Assembly: GCA_037974665.1 (NCBI GenBank)
Contig: CM075764.1
Location: 80,065,825 to 80,129,824 of the forward strand
Reading direction: 5' to 3'
Origin: Ehretia macrophylla
Lineage: Eukaryota; Streptophyta; Magnoliopsida; Boraginales; Ehretiaceae
Length of the DNA stretch: 64,000 nucleotides
Below, piece by piece: positions 58,923-64,000 of this stretch. The notes under the pieces are model-generated. The model had not been told where the DNA came from, did no database searches, and worked only from the letters and a program-made list of their open reading frames with translations. The translations under genes were made by a program, and so were the position numbers. Each line of letters opens with the position of its first letter. The stretch's first letter is position 1.

Positions 58923-59346
58923 TGTTGGAAAGTAAACTTGAATTTGGGCTAAGTATCAAGCATTGGGCTAGCTATAACATTTCTTTGGTCCAAAAGAAAA
59001 AAATGTTGGTCCAATTGAGAGCTCAAGATAGAAAATTATCTAGCCCAAATTCTAGAAGAAGTCTTGGAAGAATATCATGGAAAATTATCTAGAAGAAAAT
59101 TAATTTATTCTAAATATATTTGACTAGCTAGAAGATTCCAAGCATCTTCAAGAATATATTGTGTGTAGAATGCTCCTTGAGCACCTATAAATAGGGGACA
59201 ACTACAAGCATTTGTAACCAAGCCAAAAATTGTAATCTCCTCTTCAATACAAACTTCTCTAGTTCTTCCATATTTTCCTGTTCTACTTCCTAAATATTTC
59301 CTACATTAGTTTTAGTTCTCCAAATTAGTTTAGGCCTATCACAACA
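58923..59346 (+). repeat. COP-P 5' LTR
   Basis: This 424-bp LTR (TGTTGGAAAGTAAAC...GGCCTATCACAACA) pairs with 63440-63874. Flanks ATGCT (58918-58922) and GTGCT (63875-63879) fit a one-mismatch target duplication. The LTRs differ by several per cent, so this is not a recent insertion. The primer site at 59350 is a variant (TGGTATAAAGATCTAGG). Confidence 0.92.
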
Positions 59347-62300
59347 AAGTGGTATAAAGATCTAGGTTGTGGCGACATCAAGTGTAGCATTCCCATTTCC
59401 AAGGCTCTTCAACGACAACTATAAAAGGTGAAGCATCCAAATGAAGACATATCTTAGCGGCCAAGATATATGGAATGTTGTTGAAGAATGTTATGAGGTA
59501 CCCGAAGATGAGGCCATTCTTACTCAAGCACAAAAGAAGGCTTTGAAGGATTCTAAGATGAAAGACCAAAAGGCTCTTTCAATCATCCAACAAGCCGTAG
59601 ATGATGCCACGTTTGAGAAGATTGCCCAAGCTTCAACAGCTAAGAAAGCATGGGCGATTCTTGAGAAAGCATACCAAGGAGTTGTTAAGGTAAGAAAAGT
59701 TTGTCTTCAAGCTCTTAGAGTTGAATTTGAAAACTTACAAATGAAAAAATCCGAGTCAATTTCCGACTATGTTTCAAGAGTTCAATCCATAGTTAATCAA
59801 TTACAAACAAATGGTGAAAGCATAGGTGATGTTCGGGTCATTGAAAAAATTCTCCGATCATTAGATTCAAAATTTGACCGTATGGTAGTAGCAATTGAAG
59901 AATCTAATGATCTCGAGAAAATGACCATTGATAAACTCATCGGTAAACTTCAAGTACATGAAGAGAAGGAATAAAGAATCACTCGACCAAGTCTTGCAAG
60001 CCAAGCTCAACCTCAATCAAGGAGATCGAGACCTTGGTGATAAAAGAAGCCAAAGAGGACAAGGATGTGGACAAGGACAAGGACGTGGACGTGGACGCAG
60101 TCGTGGTCGTGGCTGAGGAAGAGGAGGATACTACACACCCTACAATGAGAAGGAGGATAACAATGGATCATCAAACAGACATGGAAGAAGAGGAGCTCAA
60201 AGACCAAGGTATGAAAAGTCCGAAGTTGAATGTTACAATTGTCACAAATTCGGTCACTATGCCTCAGAATGCCAAAGTTCAACCAAGAATGTTGAGGATA
60301 GAACCAAATACGCTGAACAAAAGAATGATGAGGTAGACTTCATCCTCTTACTCGCATACAAAGGATATGGAGATGGAGAACAATATATATAGTACCTCGA
60401 CACAGGTGCAAGCAACCACATGTGTAGTAACAAGAACATGTTTGGCGAGCTTGATGAATCGATGAATGGAAATGTCACATTTAGAGACCTATCTAAGACT
60501 CCGGTCAAGGGCATAGGTAAAATACTAATCCGCCTAAAAGATGGAAGACACCAATTCATCTCCAATGTATACTACGTGCCCAATATGAAGGCCAATATCT
60601 TGAGTATAGGTCAACTCTTAGAAAAGGGCTATGATATCCACATGAAAAATCATAGTCTCTTCCTAATAGATCAAACAGGAAACTTAATTGCCCAAATGCC
60701 CATGACCAACAATAGAATGTTTCTATTGAACATTCAAAATGATAGCCTCAAATGTTTGAAAGCATGCTTGGAAGACACTTTTTGGCTATGACACTTGAGG
60801 TTAGGTCATCTCAATTTTTTAGGAATAAAGCTACTATTAAAGAAGTATATGGTCAAGGGGCTGCCTTCCATCGATCACCCCAATCAAATATGTGAAGGAT
60901 GTCTACTTGGCAAGGAATTCCGAAAAAGCTTCCCACAAGAGGCATCATCAATAATAAGGAGTCCATTGGAGTTAGTTCACACCGATGTGTGCGGCCCAAT
61001 TAACCCAGCATCATTTGGCAAAAATAGATACTTCTTTCTCTTCATCGATGATTTCAGCAGAAAGACATGGATGTATTTTCTAAGAGAAAAAACAAAGGTC
61101 TTCAATGCCTTCAAGAAATTCAAGGCTCTTGTGGAGAAATAAAGTGGATATACGATAAAGGCAATAAGATCCAATAAAGAGGGTGAATTCAACTCACATG
61201 AGTTCAAGACATATTATGAAGAAAATGGAATCAAACGTCCACTTATTTTTCCTTACTCACCACAATAAATTGGAGTTATAGAGAGTAATAACTAATCCAT
61301 CCTTGACATGGCAAGAAGCATGCTCAAGAGTAAGATGTTTGACAAAGGAATTTTGGGCCAAAGCTATGGATTGTGCAGTGTATCTATCAAATCGTTCTCC
61401 CACAAGGAGCGTGTGGAACAAAACATCCCAAGAAGCATGAAGCGATCATAAGCCAAGTATTGCACACCTTCGAGTATTCGAAAGCATAGCATATGTACAT
61501 GTTCTAGACCAAAGAAGATCAAAGCTTGATGATAAGAGCTAGAAGTACATCTTCGTCGGTTATGATCAAAACTCAAAAGGACACAAGTTATACAATCCAA
61601 GTACAAGGAAGTCCATCTTTAGCAAAGATGTGGACTTCAATGAGAAAAACTCATGGGATTGGAGTAAACAAGAAAATGAGCAATAGCAGTTCTTCCCAAT
61701 GCACGAAGAAAACCCACCAAGAACTGAAGAAGCAACTAACCGTGACTCCGACTTCATCACCAATAACTCTACAAGAAGCAACATCATCATCAATGGAGAG
61801 CTCAGATGAAAGGCCTCACCGAATGAGGACTTTACAAGAAATTTATGAGGTAATAGAGAATCAGAACGACCTCACTCTATTTTGTCCATTTGCTGATTGC
61901 GAGCCCTTCAACTATTAAGAAGCCATAAAAAGTAAAGAATGAAGAAAAGCTATGGATGAGGAGATTAAAACAATTAAGAAGAATGACACGTGGAAGCTAG
62001 CAACCTTACCAAATGGACACAAGGCAATTGGAGTAATATTGGTCTACAAAGCTAAGAAGAATGCCAAAGGAAAAGTTAAAAGATAAAAAACAAGATTGAT
62101 GGCTAAAGGATACAAACAAAGAGCTGGCATTGACTATGATGAAGTCTTCGCTTCAGTTGCTCGACTAGAAACAATAAGATTGTTGATCTTAATAGCAGCT
62201 TAGAAGAAGTGGAAGATCTATTAGATGGATATTAAGTCAGCATTCTTATATGGATTTCTCGAAGAAGAAGTATACCTTGAGCAACCTAAAGGCTACATCA

Positions 62301-63439
62301 TTCGAGGCCATAAAGACAAAGTCTTGAAGTTAAAAAAAGGATTTGTATGGGTTGAAGTAAGCTCATCGAGCATGGAATACTAGAATCGACAAGTACTTCG
62401 AAGAGAATAATTTTAGAAAATGTCCTCACGAGCACATATTATACACAAGAGTGGATGGAAAATGAGATATTATGATTGTCTGCCTGTACGTGGATCACTT
62501 GATCTTCACTTGAAGCAATCCAAAAATGTTCAAAGACTTCAAGAAGGCAATGACACGAGAATTCAAAATAACGGACATTGGGCTCATGGCATACTATCTC
62601 CGAATTGCAGTAAAATAGATGGATGATGACATCTTTATATCCCAAGAAGGATATGCAAAGGAAATTCTTAAGAAGTTCAATATGGACAACTGCAAGCCGA
62701 TAAGTACCCCAGTAGAATGTGGAGTAAAGCTGTCAAGATATGACGAAGCTAAGAAGGTGGATCCAACATTGTACAAGAGCCTGGTCGGGAGTCTACGATA
62801 TTGGACATGCACAAGACCAGACATCCTATTTGGAGTAGGACTCATCAGCAGGTTCATGGAGACTTCAACAACTCATCACTTCAAGGTTGTAAAAAGAATC
62901 CTTCGATACATAAAAAACACTATTAATTACGGTATCTTTTATCCCTCTTCAAACAACTTCAAGCTAGTAAGATACAGTGATAATGATTGGGCTGTAGACA
63001 TGGATGATCGAAAAAATACATCAGGGTTCGTGTTTTACTTTGGAGACACAACATTCATATGGACCTCAAAGAAGCAACCAATAGTTACATTATCAACATG
63101 TGAAACTGAATATGTAGCCGCTACTGCAATTGTGTGTCATGTGCTATGGCTACGAAACTTGCTTAAGGAGCTCAACTTTTCTCAAGATGAAACAACATAA
63201 ATATTCGTGGACTAGTCAGCAATTGCGTCGGCAAGGAACCCTATCTTCCATGATAGAAGCAAGTACATTAATACAAGATATCACTTTATCAGAGAATGCG
63301 TGACAATGAAGGATGTCTAGATAAAGTACGTGAAGCCACAAGACTAGTTAATGGATATGTTCACTAAGCCTCTCACGACTGAAGTTTCTCTCAAGCTGAG
63401 ATCTCGTCTTGGAATAACAAATTCAATTTTAAGAGGGCG
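59347..63439 (+). mobile_element. COP-P Gag-Pol: Ty1/copia element, full length but broken (fossil)
   Basis: Gag lies in an open 177-codon frame at 59441-59974 (UBN2-type: AWAILEKAYQG, VRVIEKILRSLDSKFD). An Arg/Gly/Asp-rich linker and a CCHC knuckle are near 60230. The protease motif [10 protein letters not shown] is near 60405. The integrase finger and core lie at 60795-61340 (LVHTDVCGPI, FFLFIDDFSRKTW). Reverse transcriptase lies at about 61960-62650 and RNase H at 62619-63200 (TSGFVFYFG, CETEYVAATA). A polypurine tract AAGAGGGCG adjoins the 3' LTR. Domain order protease-integrase-RT-RNase H is copia. About ten frame breaks. It sits in an intron of the prenyltransferase gene, antisense to it. 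Confidence 0.9.
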
Positions 63440-63874
63440 TGTTGCAAAAGTAAACTTGAATTTGGGCTAAATATCAAGCATTGTGCTAGCTATAACATTT
63501 ATTTGGTCCAAAAGAAAGAAAATGTTGGTCCAATTAAGAGCTCAAGTTAGAAAATTATCTAGCCCAAATTCTAGAAGAAGTCTTGGAAGAATATGTTGAA
63601 AAATTATCTAGAAGAGTCTACAAGAAAAATAATTTATTCTAAACTAGGAATATTATCTAGCATATTCCAAGCATCTTCAAGAATATCTTGTGTGTAGAAT
63701 ATTCCTTGAGCACCTATAAATAAGGGCAACTCCAAGCATTTGTAACTAAGCCAAAAATTGTAATCACCTCTTCAATACAAAGTTCTCTAATTCTTCCATA
63801 TTCTCCTCTTCCACTTCTTAAATATTTCCTACATAAGTTCTAGTTCTCCAAATTAGTCTAGGCCTATCACAACA
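63440..63874 (+). repeat. COP-P 3' LTR
   Basis: This 435-bp partner of 58923-59346 starts TGTTGCAAAAGTAAAC and ends GGCCTATCACAACA. AATAAGGGCAAC near 63720 is the likely core region. Confidence 0.92.
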
Positions 63875-64000
63875 GTGCTTTTGTTGGTTCATTCATGTAA
63901 TCATAGATTATATATGTTATAGGAACTTCAAAAGCACTGGGTCGGGTTTCAGAATGTAGCAAGTTGGGATCCATGGTTCATTACTTAGATTGGTAAGGTA
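63875..64000 (-). other. Intron sequence at the right edge
   Basis: The sequence resumes after COP-P. No exon of the prenyltransferase was recognised here, so the upstream exons are beyond the window. Confidence 0.5.

Noticed and set aside
1-64000. CRISPR arrays, bacterial operons, organellar genes, or a defence-type gene system
   Set aside because: No regular spacer array, no ribosome binding sites or dense gene order, and all coding content fits plant transposable elements plus one plant gene.

Overview
This is plant nuclear DNA, most likely from a eudicot. It holds a UbiA-family aromatic prenyltransferase gene with plant-type exon and intron structure, nested Ty3/gypsy and Ty1/copia elements primed by initiator-Met tRNA, plant LINEs and a CACTA-like end. 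No bacterial, organellar, tRNA, rRNA or CRISPR feature was seen. Almost everything from 1 to about 46.9 kb, and most of 48.9-63.9 kb, is transposable-element sequence.

Host gene. On the minus strand, six in-phase exons (58636-58737, 58441-58536, 48459-48530, 48221-48316, 48017-48121, 47724-47765) encode the last 170 residues of a homogentisate phytyltransferase/flavonoid-prenyltransferase-like membrane enzyme. The 5' part lies beyond the right edge. One intron has grown to 9.9 kb by insertion of a Tat-lineage gypsy element (GYP-M) beside a LINE tail. The next visible intron upstream holds a complete-length copia element (COP-P). One intron appears to use a GC donor.

Left half, 1-30.7 kb. A minus-strand chromovirus-type gypsy element (GYP-B) is the oldest visible layer. 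It is split by TRG-A (17-4527), TRG-C (8613-12484) and a copia element (COP-D, from 12876). COP-D is cut by the long LTR of GYP-E (16841-19446). The 3' flank of GYP-E meets a minus-strand LINE (from 20725). That LINE is itself interrupted by a rearranged TRG array (22391-30179) and resumes at 30180.

TRG family. TRG-A, C, F, G and I, plus LTR-only copies J and N, share LTRs of about 750-880 bp. These read TGATG(A/C)GAACC...TTCGTATCA on the sense strand. The internal region codes only for Gag and a retropepsin-like domain and stops at the threshold of reverse transcriptase. This matches the plant TR-GAG type, which must be moved in trans. Every copy seen lies inside another transposable element.

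Middle, 30.7-46.9 kb. GYP-H keeps the RNase H, integrase and chromodomain end of a chromovirus on the plus strand, followed by a long LTR. TRG-I and TRG-J lie in that LTR and bound a 1.56-kb segment that is inverted relative to the flanks. Their target-site flanks are exchanged in a way that proves the inversion. Two more LTR stretches of related elements (GYP-K, GYP-L), a CACTA-like end, an AT microsatellite and a tRNA-promoter-like repeat follow.

Limits. All calls are by eye from motifs and internal comparison. LTR ages are qualitative, and lineage names for gypsy elements are by domain order and wording. Retroelements are described as fossils only.
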